Source: CAVUPF01 sp963803755 (GTDB lineage Bacteria > Actinomycetota > Thermoleophilia > Solirubrobacterales > 70-9). From it: a DNA stretch of 64,000 nucleotides. The DNA is taken from positions 558,001 to 622,000 of the forward strand of contig CAWDNP010000007.1 in assembly GCA_963803755.1 (NCBI GenBank), written 5' to 3'. Within the stretch, counting starts at the first letter, position 1, and every line of letters starts with the position of its first letter. The position numbers and the translations under genes were made by a program. A model generated the notes under the pieces. It made no database searches. It saw nothing but the letters and a program-made list of their open reading frames with translations, and had not been told where the DNA came from. Below, piece after piece: positions 54,807-63,203 of the stretch.

Positions 54807-56102
54807 ATGGCTGAGGCAGTGGCGGCGGCAGATGTGGAGCAGATGTTGGCTGAGGTGACCGGAGGCAGTGGGGCATCGGAGGAGGGCGGCCCCAAGTTCA
54901 CCCTTGAGCTGAACCAGGACCAAAAGAACATCCGCGAGTGGGTGCACGGCTTCGCCGAGGGCGTGGTCCGCCCCGCCGCCGCGGAGTGGGACGAGCGCGA
55001 GGAGACGCCGTGGCCGGTGATCCAGGAGGCCGCCAAGATCGGCCTCTACGGGTTCGAAGCGCTGGGCCAATTCTGGGCCGATGAGACCGGCCTGATGCTG
55101 CCGATCGCCAACGAGGAGCTGTTCTGGGGAGACGGCGGCATCGGCATGGCGATCATGGGCACTTCGCTCGCCGTCGCCGCGATCTTCGGACAGGGAACGC
55201 CGGAGCAGATGGGCGAGTGGATACCGCAGTGCTTCGGCACGCCCGAGGACGTCAAGCTCGGTGCCTTCTGCGCCTCAGAGCCCGACGCCGGCTCCGACGT
55301 CTCGGCGATTCGCACTACCGCTCGCTACGAGGAGGCCAGCGACGAGTGGGTAATCAACGGCCAGAAGGCTTGGGCGACCAACGGAGGCATCGCCAACGTC
55401 CACGTCGTGATCGCCTCGGTCGATCGCGAGCTAGGGGCGCGCGGTCACGCCGCCTTTGTCATCCCCCCGGGGACGAGTGGCTGCGAGCAGGGCGCCAAGG
55501 TGAAGAAGCACGGCCTGCGCGCCTCCCACACCGCCGACGTCCACCTCGACGACTGCCGAATCCCCGGCTCCTGCCTGCTGGGTGAGAAAGAGAGACTCGA
55601 CGAGCGCCTCGCCCGGGTCCGCGAGGGCAAGAAGGGCAAATCGCAGGCGGCGATGCAGACCTTCGAGGCAAGCCGGCCGACCGTCGGCGCCCAGGCCCTA
55701 GGCATCGCCCGCGCTGCCTATGAGTACGCGCTTGAGTACGCCAAGGAGCGTCGCCAGTTCGGCCGGGCGATCGTCGAGAACCAGTCGATCGCCTTCGCGC
55801 TTGCCGACATGAAGCTGGAGATCGATGCGGCCCGGCTGCTGGTCTGGCGCGCCGCCTGGATGGGGCGCTCGGGCCAGACGTTTGAGAGCGCCGAGGGCTC
55901 GATGTCGAAGCTGAAGGCCGGTGAGGTAGCGGTCTGGGCGACGGAGCGGGCGATCCAGATTCTCGGCGGCAACGGCTACACCCGCGAGTTCCCGGTCGAG
56001 CGGATGCACCGCGACGCGAAGATCTACACGATCTTTGAGGGCACCTCCGAGATCCAGCGCCTGGTTATCTCGCGCGCGATCTCCGGCGTCCAAATCAAAT
56101 AA
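54807..56102 (+). CDS. acyl-CoA dehydrogenase
   Basis: A 431-residue protein from ATG 54807. The family features are FCASEPDAGSDVSAIRTTA (FAD-binding signature), WVINGQKAWATNGGIAN, YAKERRQFGRAIVENQSIAF, and IQILGGNGYTREFPVERMHRDAKIYTIFEGTSEIQR, where the Glu of FEGT is the catalytic base position. It introduces a double bond into acyl-CoA thioesters. An N-terminal Ala/Gly/Glu-rich extension of 30 residues and an insert (GEKERLDERLARVREGKKGK) distinguish it from short forms. Chain-length specificity is not clear. Confidence 0.92.
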   Translation: MAEAVAAADVEQMLAEVTGGSGASEEGGPKFTLELNQDQKNIREWVHGFAEGVVRPAAAEWDEREETPWPVIQEAAKIGLYGFEALGQFWADETGLMLPIANEELFWGDGGIGMAIMGTSLAVAAIFGQGTPEQMGEWIPQCFGTPEDVKLGAFCASEPDAGSDVSAIRTTARYEEASDEWVINGQKAWATNGGIANVHVVIASVDRELGARGHAAFVIPPGTSGCEQGAKVKKHGLRASHTADVHLDDCRIPGSCLLGEKERLDERLARVREGKKGKSQAAMQTFEASRPTVGAQALGIARAAYEYALEYAKERRQFGRAIVENQSIAFALADMKLEIDAARLLVWRAAWMGRSGQTFESAEGSMSKLKAGEVAVWATERAIQILGGNGYTREFPVERMHRDAKIYTIFEGTSEIQRLVISRAISGVQIK

Positions 56103-56154
56103 AAGCTGACGGCGGGAGAGCGAGGGTCGCCGAGCGGCGGCTCTCGTCGCCTGC

Positions 56155-57015
56155 CTACTTGCGCTGCGCGAGCCCTTCGCGCCGCAGGCGCTTTGCCGCC
56201 TGGACTTCCTTCTTCACGGGCCCTTTCTTGTTCGGCCCCGGAGTCTCCAGCGTCGCCGGCAACCCCTCGAAGCGGGGCTCGGAGAGGAAGGCGGCGAGGC
56301 CTCGCCGGCCCATCTCGCCCTGTCCAATGTTGGCGTGGCGGTCTCGGCAGGAGCCAAACGGGGTGGCGGCGTCGTTGACGTGGAGACAGCCCAGCCGCTC
56401 CAGGCCGACCTTCTTGTCGGCCTCATCGAGTACAGCCGCAAGGCGTGCCTCGTCGGTGATGTCGTATCCCTGTACGAAGAGGTGGCAGGAGTCGAGGCAG
56501 AGGCCGAGTCGCCCGCCGCCTCCCGCCTGCTCGATCAGCTCGGCGGTCTGGTCGAAGTCGCGTCCCAGCAAGCCCTTGTGACCGGCGGTCTGCTCAAGCA
56601 GCAGTGGGCACCCCTCGCTGTCCTTCAGCGCCGCAGCGATCACCTTAGCCGCGCGTTTTATAGAGGGCTCAAGCGGCTCGCCTTTCTGTGCCCCGGGGTG
56701 CAAGACGACGCCCCTGGCCCCGATCCCGTCGCCGATCGCCAGTGCATGCGTAAGCGAGTTCAGCGACTTCTTCCGTAGCTCGGCGTCCTTGGTTGCGCAG
56801 TTGATGAGGTAGACGGCGTGGATCACCACCGCCCTCACCGGCGAGCCCTCCATTGCCTCGCGGAAGGCGGCGAAGTCCTCCTCGCCGTATTTCGTCGGCC
56901 GCCACATCCGCGGGCTCTGGTGGAAGATTTGGATCGATTCGCAGTCGAGCTCGGTGCCCCGCTCGATCGCCCTGTCCAGCCCTTCCGCTGTGGAAACGTG
57001 AGCCCCGATCAGCAT
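56155..57015 (-). CDS. nfo: endonuclease IV
   Basis: A 286-residue AP endonuclease from ATG 57015. Family signatures are MLIGAHVSTAEGLDRA, VIHAVYLINCATKDAELRKKS, VLHPGAQKG, LLLEQTAGHKGLLGRDF, LGLCLDSCHLFVQGYD, LHVNDAATPFGSCRDRHANIGQG and LETPG, supplying the nine zinc ligands. It nicks DNA 5' of abasic sites. The basic tail (KKGPVKKEVQAAKRLRREGL) is an extension. It is convergent with the acyl-CoA dehydrogenase. A degenerate copy of its first ten codons lies upstream of gltX. Confidence 0.95.
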   Translation of the reverse strand: MLIGAHVSTAEGLDRAIERGTELDCESIQIFHQSPRMWRPTKYGEEDFAAFREAMEGSPVRAVVIHAVYLINCATKDAELRKKSLNSLTHALAIGDGIGARGVVLHPGAQKGEPLEPSIKRAAKVIAAALKDSEGCPLLLEQTAGHKGLLGRDFDQTAELIEQAGGGGRLGLCLDSCHLFVQGYDITDEARLAAVLDEADKKVGLERLGCLHVNDAATPFGSCRDRHANIGQGEMGRRGLAAFLSEPRFEGLPATLETPGPNKKGPVKKEVQAAKRLRREGLAQRK

Positions 57016-57719
57016 GATTTCCGCATACTAGAGCCACCTGCGGTCCCTCGGTCGAGCGCCTGAAGGACCACAGGTGCGGCCTAATTTGGGTGGTTTTGGA
57101 GGGGTTTGCTTGCCCTGGGAAGGGCAGTCCTTCGCTCAGGCGCTTGCTCCCTCGGCCCCGACAGCTTCCCTGGCTTGGAAGAAGATCACGGAGCGCTCGC
57201 CCGGTGGCGGAACTGAGGATGCACAGGCCTCTACGGCCGCTCCCCCGCGTCCGGTCGGGTACGCGATCCTGCCTTTAAGTCCGCGGAGCGAAGGGCTGGG
57301 GGGCCCGTGTAGTGGCCGACAACTCCCATGCAGAGCGCCACGCTGAGGAGCACAATTGCCACCGATGCCTTGCGGGAGAGAAGCAGGCCGCCGAGTCTCA
57401 CCGGCGCATGAGTGATGGCGTCCCCTAGTTCTTTCGTCGAGTCTGGAGCTCGGTAAAGGCTTCGTTGCGCGCCGCCCTGCCGACTATTGACGGTGGAGTG
57501 CGTCCTGCGGCAAGCGCTCGGCAGCTGAAGCGAGTGACTGAAAACGAATTCGTTGACAAATTTTGGCGCTAGAAAGCCTTGAGGTTCGGCAGGGATCATG
57601 CAGATGGTGAGAAATTGGTATTTGACGTGCATACTCAAGTTGTCTGAGGCTCACTCCGACGTTGAGCCCAGACAATCGAATCGCCAAGACCCACAATGCT
57701 GACTCCCGCCTGACCACCT
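57016..57719. other. gene-poor stretch between nfo and the wall enzyme
   Basis: No gene is well supported. On the minus strand 57231-57401 (GTG start) a 56-codon frame has one hydrophobic segment (ASVAIVLLSVALCMGVVGHY) and could be a small membrane protein, but it lacks a ribosome site. The right part (57540-57640) is less GC-rich and may hold the promoter of the gene at 57720. Confidence 0.4.
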
Positions 57720-59405
57720 ATGCGCCTACGCACCTCACTCGCCAACGCCGGACGGATTCGCAGCATCCTCGCGGCTGCCGTGATCGGCGTGGCCCTGGCA
57801 GCGCCGGTAGCATCGGCCGCCGAAGCGCCGGCTCTCACACTCACCGCAAGGACGCCATCGCATCCGAGGAGTACGACGAGGACCCGGACGCCGGTCGTAC
57901 AGGGCAGCACGCTGGAAGCGCCGCCGGGCGCAGTCAAGCCGCCGAAGTCGGCGGGCAGCGGTGGCACCTCGGCGGGCAGCGGTAAGAAGACCGCAAAGCC
58001 CAAAACGCGAGCACCGGCCACGCAGACTCCCCTCGGTGCCACCGCTGCGCCCGGCCCGAACCCCGCGCAGGCGCTCTCCATCACCTCGATCCCGTCATCC
58101 ACCTGCGCGACGATGGGGGTGCCCCCGGTCCTGGTTCCGATCTATCAGCGGGCAGCCGCCGCCTACGGCCTCGGTCCTCAAGGAGCAGCCGTACTGGCTG
58201 GGATAAACGAGGTCGAGACCGCTTTCGGGACCAATCTCAACGTCTCCAGCGCCGGCGCTGAGGGTTGGATGCAGTTCATGCCGTCGACTTGGGCAATCTA
58301 TGGAGTAGACGCCAACGGTGACGGAGTCAAGGACCCCAACAACCCCGAAGACGCGATCTTTGCCGCTGCCCGGTATCTGAGGGCGGCGGGGATGCCGCAG
58401 AACACCTACGGCGCGATCTTCGCCTACAACCACGCCGGGTGGTACGTCGAGGAGGTACTCGCCGACGCCGCCTGTTATGCACCTGCGGTCGGGGGCTCGT
58501 CGGTCGGTGCGACTTCGCCAGCCCCCCAGTTGAAGGTATTGAGCTGCAGCGTCGCCCCAGCTTGGCGCCGCGAAGTCCCGGCCGAATACCTCAGCGCTTT
58601 CGAGAGCGCCGCCTCACGCTATGGCCTCGGCCAGCGCGGAGTCTGGGCGCTTGCCGCGGTGGCACGGTTGGAGTCGAACTTCGGCCGCGGGATGAACAAG
58701 CGCGAACTCGATCGCGCCGGCCCGCTCGGCCTCGAACCCTGGGAGTGGCGACACTATGCGGTCGACGGCGACAACGACGGACGCATCCAGCATTCCGATC
58801 CGGCCGACTCAGCGGCCACGTTGGCGCGAGAGGTCTGGTCTCACGGCAGCCTTCGCGCGGGCCTCTTCGCCCACAACCAGGCCGAGTGGTTCGTGCAGGC
58901 GGTACTGGACGAAGCCGACCGTATGCAGGGTCGCTGCAAGGTCACCTACACCGATTGGAAGGTCGCCCCGCTCAGCGCCAGCCTAGAAACGAATGGCCCG
59001 ACAGCGACCTTGGTCAACGGCATCGCCAGCGCTCCAAAGGACGCCCCGCAGGCAGTTAAGGGCGCGATCGCTGCCGCCAACGCGATTTCGATGACTCCCT
59101 ATATATGGGGCGGTGGCCATGAGTCCTTTTACTCACCCGGCTATGACTGCTCAGGGGCGGTCAGTTTTGCTCTCTTTGGCGGCGGTCTCCTTGACCACCC
59201 ACTCACATCGGGTCAGCTGGAGAGCTACGGCGAACCGGGACCGGGCCGCTGGATCACGATCTATGCCAACGCCACCCACGCCTACGCTGTGATCGCAGGA
59301 TTGCGCTGGGACACTGTCGGTGACGCCCACGGGACGGGTCCGCGCTGGCACCCAGAACCGCCTTATCCGGCCGGCTTCGTGGTCCGCCACCCGGCCGGGT
59401 ACTGA
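57720..59405 (+). CDS. secreted cell-wall enzyme with two SLT-like domains and an NlpC/P60-like domain
   Basis: ATG 57720 gives 561 residues. A signal peptide (SILAAAVIGVALAAPVASAA) is followed by a Pro/Ser/Thr linker. The first MltB-type lytic transglycosylase domain spans residues about 135-255, with Glu in INEVETAFG, GWMQFMPSTWAIYGVD and YNHAGWYVEEVL. A second copy (about 290-405) keeps the Glu (VARLESNFG), but its core reads LGLEPWEWRHYAVD instead of MQFMPSTW. The C-terminus is NlpC/P60-like: YDCSGAVSF (Cys), ATHAYAVIAGL (His) and RWHPE. It should cut glycan strands and peptide stems. The second SLT copy may bind rather than cut. Confidence 0.8.
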   Translation: MRLRTSLANAGRIRSILAAAVIGVALAAPVASAAEAPALTLTARTPSHPRSTTRTRTPVVQGSTLEAPPGAVKPPKSAGSGGTSAGSGKKTAKPKTRAPATQTPLGATAAPGPNPAQALSITSIPSSTCATMGVPPVLVPIYQRAAAAYGLGPQGAAVLAGINEVETAFGTNLNVSSAGAEGWMQFMPSTWAIYGVDANGDGVKDPNNPEDAIFAAARYLRAAGMPQNTYGAIFAYNHAGWYVEEVLADAACYAPAVGGSSVGATSPAPQLKVLSCSVAPAWRREVPAEYLSAFESAASRYGLGQRGVWALAAVARLESNFGRGMNKRELDRAGPLGLEPWEWRHYAVDGDNDGRIQHSDPADSAATLAREVWSHGSLRAGLFAHNQAEWFVQAVLDEADRMQGRCKVTYTDWKVAPLSASLETNGPTATLVNGIASAPKDAPQAVKGAIAAANAISMTPYIWGGGHESFYSPGYDCSGAVSFALFGGGLLDHPLTSGQLESYGEPGPGRWITIYANATHAYAVIAGLRWDTVGDAHGTGPRWHPEPPYPAGFVVRHPAGY

Positions 59406-59486
59406 TCGGCAAAATATCCGCCGACGGAGCAGGCGACGCTACGAGGGTCGCTGCTTGCTAGCGCCGATCGCGGAGTAGTGCGCGCT

Positions 59487-59516
59487 CGCTGTGGAAACAT
59501 GCGCGCCGATCAACAT
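59487..59516 (-). pseudogene. nfo: remnant of the nfo start upstream of gltX
   Basis: Read on the minus strand from 59516, ten codons give MLIGAHVSTA, identical to the first ten residues of the nfo gene at 57015. The DNA matches in 26 of 30 bases, and all four differences are synonymous. After that the frame reads SAHYSAIGAS, unrelated to endonuclease IV. The ATG of the remnant overlaps the ATG of gltX on the other strand. Confidence 0.75.
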
Positions 59517-60891
59517 GGGTGAGAGAGACCTCCGATTCAGGTTTGCCCCCTCACCGACCGGTGCGCTGCACATCGGCGGGGCAAGGACGGCGCTCTACAA
59601 CTGGCTTGCCGCTCGCCATGGCGGCGGCAAGCTGGTGCTTCGGATCGAGGACACCGACCGCGAACGCTCCACCTCGGAGAACGTCGAGCAGATCCTCGAC
59701 GCGCTGCGCTGGCTCGAGCTGGACTGGGACGAGGGGCCGGTCTCTCAGACCTCGCGGGCTGATCGCCACGGGGCCGCGCTGCGGCGCCTGCTCGACTCCG
59801 GAGCCGCCTACCACGACTCCGCAACCGCCAGGGACGTCGAGGCGTGGAAGGCCGAACACGGGGCCGATCGCGGCTATCGGGGCGAGCCGACCGAGGCGCC
59901 TACCGCCGCCGTCCGCCTGCGCGTCCCCGACGACGGCAAGACCGTGGTAGACGATCTGATCCACGGCCCGGTTGCCTTTCCCAACCGCAGCTACGACGAC
60001 TTCGTGATCGCCCGCGGCGACGGCTCGGTCCTCTACAACTTCGCGGTCGCCGTCGATGATGCCGAGATGGGGATTACCGACGTCGTGCGCGGCGACGACC
60101 ACCTCTCCAACACGCCGAAGCAGCTACTGGTCCTGGGTGCCCTCGGCCACGAGCCGCCGCGCTACGCGCACCTGCCGCTGCTGCACGGACCCGATGGCAA
60201 GAAGCTCTCCAAGCGCCACGGCGCCGCCTCCGCGCAGGAGCTGCGCGACGCCGGCTACTTGCCGGCGGCGGTGCGCAACTACCTGGCGCTGCTCGGCTGG
60301 GGCACCGACGATGACACGACCCTGATGTCGACCGAGGAGCTGGTCGAGCGCTTCCGGGTGAAAGATGTGAGGAAGGCATCGGCCATCTTCGACGAGCGTA
60401 AGCTGCGCTGGATCAACGGCCGCTTCATGCGGGAGATGCCGCTGGATGAGTACACGGCCGCCGTCGCCCGCCACCTCGGCCGCGAGCCCAACGAACGGCT
60501 CCGAGCGGCCTGCGAGATCGCCCAGGAGAAAGCGCAGACGCTGGAGGAGGTCTGGCCGCTGGTCCGCTTCCTCTTTGAGCCGCCCCTAGAGGACCCGAAG
60601 GCCTGGGAGAAGGTGATGAAGGAGGGCGCTCTGAGCCTGCTCGAGGCGGCCCGCGAAGCGCTCGTCGGGGCCGGGTCCTTCGATGTAGAGGGGATCGAGA
60701 CGGCCCTGTCTTTGCTGCTGGACCGCCTCGCGGTAAAGCCCGGCAGGCTCTACCAGCCGATCCGGGTGGCGATCACTGGCGGCACCGTCTCGCCTGGAAT
60801 CTTCGAGTCGCTGGCGGCGCTGGGCCGCGAAGAGTCCCTGGCCAGGATCGATGCTGCGATCGAGCGCCTCGCCAGCGACGCCCAGCGATAG
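59515..60891 (+). CDS. gltX: glutamyl-tRNA synthetase
   Basis: ATG 59515 is preferred over GTG 59491 because the family starts at RDLRFRFAPSPTGALHIGGA; upstream codons are the antisense of the nfo remnant. 458 residues. Class I motifs are PTGALHIGGARTALYNW (HIGH type) and GKKLSKRHGA (KMSKS type). VRIEDTDRERS-type and DEGP signatures and the C-terminal anticodon-binding cage follow. It charges tRNA-Glu, and possibly tRNA-Gln if GatCAB is used; that cannot be told from here. Confidence 0.95.
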   Translation: MGERDLRFRFAPSPTGALHIGGARTALYNWLAARHGGGKLVLRIEDTDRERSTSENVEQILDALRWLELDWDEGPVSQTSRADRHGAALRRLLDSGAAYHDSATARDVEAWKAEHGADRGYRGEPTEAPTAAVRLRVPDDGKTVVDDLIHGPVAFPNRSYDDFVIARGDGSVLYNFAVAVDDAEMGITDVVRGDDHLSNTPKQLLVLGALGHEPPRYAHLPLLHGPDGKKLSKRHGAASAQELRDAGYLPAAVRNYLALLGWGTDDDTTLMSTEELVERFRVKDVRKASAIFDERKLRWINGRFMREMPLDEYTAAVARHLGREPNERLRAACEIAQEKAQTLEEVWPLVRFLFEPPLEDPKAWEKVMKEGALSLLEAAREALVGAGSFDVEGIETALSLLLDRLAVKPGRLYQPIRVAITGGTVSPGIFESLAALGREESLARIDAAIERLASDAQR

Positions 60892-60956
60892 CGGCCACAC
60901 GGCGCGGCCTCCCCATTTTTGGGAGGAATGGTTAAACCGAACGTCCTCCGCTGTCG

Positions 60957-62060
60957 ATGACTTCGCGGATGGCGTCAACGACCGCACGCAGCAACGGCAA
61001 GGCCGGCGCGAGTGACGTGCCTGCTAAGGGTGCCGGCGCGAAGCCCGGTCCGGCTCCCGGCAGCCGCCTCGCGGAGGCTTTCGAGGCAGTCGAGCGCTTC
61101 CCGGTGCTGATCGAGACCCGCGAGCGGGTGATCCGGGCCGCGACTGCCGAGACCGCGCGCATCGGAGAGCTGGTCGACGCGGTCGAGGCGGACGTCGGCC
61201 TGGCGATCGCGGTGCTGCGCTTCGCCAACCGCAGCGGCATGGCGCCCGGCGGCGTGGCCGGAGTGCCAGACGCGATCGACGTATTGAAGCCCTCCGGTGT
61301 ACTGGCGATCGCCGGCACGGCCCCGAGCTTTGACTTCTTTGAGTCCAACGGCGGCTGGGAGCTGAAGCCAGAGCGCTTTCGCATCCACGCGCTGGCGACC
61401 CAGCGCGCCGCCGAGGAGATCGGCCGTATGGTCGGCTGGGCCGGGCGCGACGAGCTAGCGGTGGCGGCGCTCGTCCACGATGTCGGGCGCCTCGTAATCT
61501 CCCGCCTGCATCCTGGTTACAAGACCTTCTTCGACGTGATCGCCCGCACACCCGAGCAGCGGGCGCGCGAGGAGCGCGAGCAGCTCGGCATCGACCACGC
61601 CCTGGTTGGCGGCGTCCTTGCCCGACGCTGGAGCTTCCCCCAGCGGCTCGCGGTGGCGATCGAGCGCCATCACGCCGAGGACGCCGACGGGCTGGCTGCG
61701 ATGGTCGCGGTGGCGGACATGGTCGCCCACTACTCCCAGGGCGAGGCAATCTCGCCGGAGCGGCTGCGTGCCGCCGCCGAGCGGAGCGGCCTCGGCGTCG
61801 ACGGACTGCGCAACATGCTCTACGAGCTCCCCTCTCGCCGGCAGGACGTCCCTCGGATCAGTGAGCCCTGCCCCCTCTCCGCCCGCGAGCTGGATGTCCT
61901 CAGGCACCTCTCCGAGGGGATGGTCTACAAGCAGATCGCCGGCGAAATGCAACTCTCGGTCTCGACGATCCGCACCCATCTGCACAACGTGTACGGGAAG
62001 ATCGGAGCGGTGGATCGAGCGCAGGCAGTGCTCACCGCACGGGACCGGGGTTGGATTTAG
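60957..62060 (+). CDS. HDOD-domain protein fused to a LuxR-type HTH
   Basis: A 367-residue protein from ATG 60957. Residues 1-35 are a disordered Ala/Gly/Lys-rich start. Residues 40-235 form an HDOD domain: VDAVEADVGLAIAVLRFANR, VLKPSGVLAIAG, ALVHDVGRLVISRLHPG and GGVLARRWSFPQRLAVAIER. Residues 300-360 are a LuxR/NarL HTH (LSARELDVLRHLSEGMVYKQ, STIRTHLHNVYGKIG). HDOD domains act as signalling scaffolds without proven catalysis; the HTH should bind DNA. The convergent neighbour is a NarL-type regulator. Frame intact; target genes unknown. Confidence 0.85.
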   Translation: MTSRMASTTARSNGKAGASDVPAKGAGAKPGPAPGSRLAEAFEAVERFPVLIETRERVIRAATAETARIGELVDAVEADVGLAIAVLRFANRSGMAPGGVAGVPDAIDVLKPSGVLAIAGTAPSFDFFESNGGWELKPERFRIHALATQRAAEEIGRMVGWAGRDELAVAALVHDVGRLVISRLHPGYKTFFDVIARTPEQRAREEREQLGIDHALVGGVLARRWSFPQRLAVAIERHHAEDADGLAAMVAVADMVAHYSQGEAISPERLRAAAERSGLGVDGLRNMLYELPSRRQDVPRISEPCPLSARELDVLRHLSEGMVYKQIAGEMQLSVSTIRTHLHNVYGKIGAVDRAQAVLTARDRGWI

Positions 62061-62074
62061 CGCTCGGCCGCTGG

Positions 62075-62734
62075 TTAGTCGATCAGCGACTCCCGTAGGG
62101 CTATCGCCACCGCATGCGTTCGATTGCGAGCGCCGAGGCGGGCCATGATGTTCTTGGTGTGGGTCTTGACCGTCTCTTCGCTGAGGTCGAGCTCGCGGGC
62201 GGCGACGGTGGTGGACTCGCCATTGGCAAGGCGCTGGAGGATCTGGCGCTGACGGCGGGTCACCTTGCCCCGACTCCCTCTTGGAGGAACCGCCGGGTCG
62301 ATGAAGCTCTCCTGCGCAAGAGCCGCTTCTACGGCTCGACGTAGTTCGCTTGCGCCCGCCGTCCGGGCCACGTAGGCGGTGGCGCCGGCCTGGAGGGCGG
62401 CGGTGGCTATGTGGCGCTCAGGACAATCGCCGTGGGCGACGATCCCAAGGCTCGGCGCGGCCTTGTGGAGGGCGCGGATGGCCTCGTTGCCGCTCAGGGC
62501 CAGGCCACCGCCGTTAGCCCGCCAGCGCATGTCGACGATCGCCACATCGAAGCTGCCGATGTCGCGGATCAGCTCCAGCCCCTCCTCGCGGCTCACCGAC
62601 TCATGGACCTCGAATCCGTCCTCCAGCACTCCGCGCACCCCGAGCCGGACGAGCGGGTGACCGTCGATCACAAGGCAGTGTGGGCGCTCACTCAGGACTG
62701 CTTCCGATCTGCTCGGGTTCGGCTTTGGCTCCAC
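62075..62734 (-). CDS. NarL/LuxR-type response regulator with a degenerate receiver
   Basis: GTG 62734 gives 219 residues; the frame stays open to 62824, but that part overlaps the divergent Rrf2 gene. The receiver has CLVIDGHPLVRLGVRG, where the usual Asp-Asp pair is Asp-Gly. The phosphoacceptor Asp is in DVAIVDMRW. The switch Thr/Ser position reads GIVAHGD and the conserved Lys position reads AYVARTAG. The HTH (VTRRQRQILQRLANGESTTV, TVKTHTKNIMARLGARN) is intact. It may act without phosphorylation. No kinase gene adjoins it. Confidence 0.85.
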   Translation of the reverse strand: MEPKPNPSRSEAVLSERPHCLVIDGHPLVRLGVRGVLEDGFEVHESVSREEGLELIRDIGSFDVAIVDMRWRANGGGLALSGNEAIRALHKAAPSLGIVAHGDCPERHIATAALQAGATAYVARTAGASELRRAVEAALAQESFIDPAVPPRGSRGKVTRRQRQILQRLANGESTTVAARELDLSEETVKTHTKNIMARLGARNRTHAVAIALRESLID

Positions 62735-62804
62735 CCCGGGTCTCGGAGCCTCATCGACCGATCCTAACCCAGCCGGGTCCGGATAGTGCGGTAGAAAGGA
62801 AGGC

Positions 62805-63203
62805 GTGATCTCGATCACCTCCAAGTCTCGCTATGCCGTCGTCGCGCTGGCCGAGTTGGCGCGCTCCGGGGAGCGGCCGGTGCCGATCAAGGAGCTGGCC
62901 GAGCGCCGCGACATCCCCGACCAGTTTCTCGAGCAGCTCTTCTCGACCCTGCGTCGCGCCGGCTTGCTGACCAGCCACCGGGGCATGAAGGGCGGCTACA
63001 CGCTTGGCCGTCCGGCCGAGGAGATCACCGTGCTTGAGGTCGTCCAGGCCCTCGACGGCAAGATCGGCCAGGAGGCCGATGAGGCGGGCGGCATTTGGTC
63101 TGAGGGCGTCACCGCCCTGCGCAAGGTCTTCGGCCAGACGACGATCGCCGAAGTCGCCCGCCGCGAGGCGGCCGAGGCCGGCTCGGGGATGTACTTCATA
63201 TGA
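62805..63203 (+). CDS. Rrf2-family regulator, CymR-like
   Basis: GTG 62805 gives 132 residues: MISITSKSRYAVVALAELAR, KELAERRDIPDQFLEQLFST, LLTSHRGMKGGYTLGRP and ITVLEVVQALDG. There is no Cys, so it cannot hold the iron-sulfur cluster of IscR or NsrR and fits the CymR type, which controls cysteine metabolism and can bind CysK. It overlaps cysK by four bases (ATGA), so regulator and enzyme are coupled. Its start lies 70 bases from the start of the divergent NarL-type gene. Confidence 0.88.
   Translation: MISITSKSRYAVVALAELARSGERPVPIKELAERRDIPDQFLEQLFSTLRRAGLLTSHRGMKGGYTLGRPAEEITVLEVVQALDGKIGQEADEAGGIWSEGVTALRKVFGQTTIAEVARREAAEAGSGMYFI

Noticed and set aside
56103..56154. Bidirectional terminator between the acyl-CoA dehydrogenase and nfo
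   Set aside because: Only a six-base GAGAGC/GCTCTC pairing with a long loop is present and there is no T tract, which is too weak to call.
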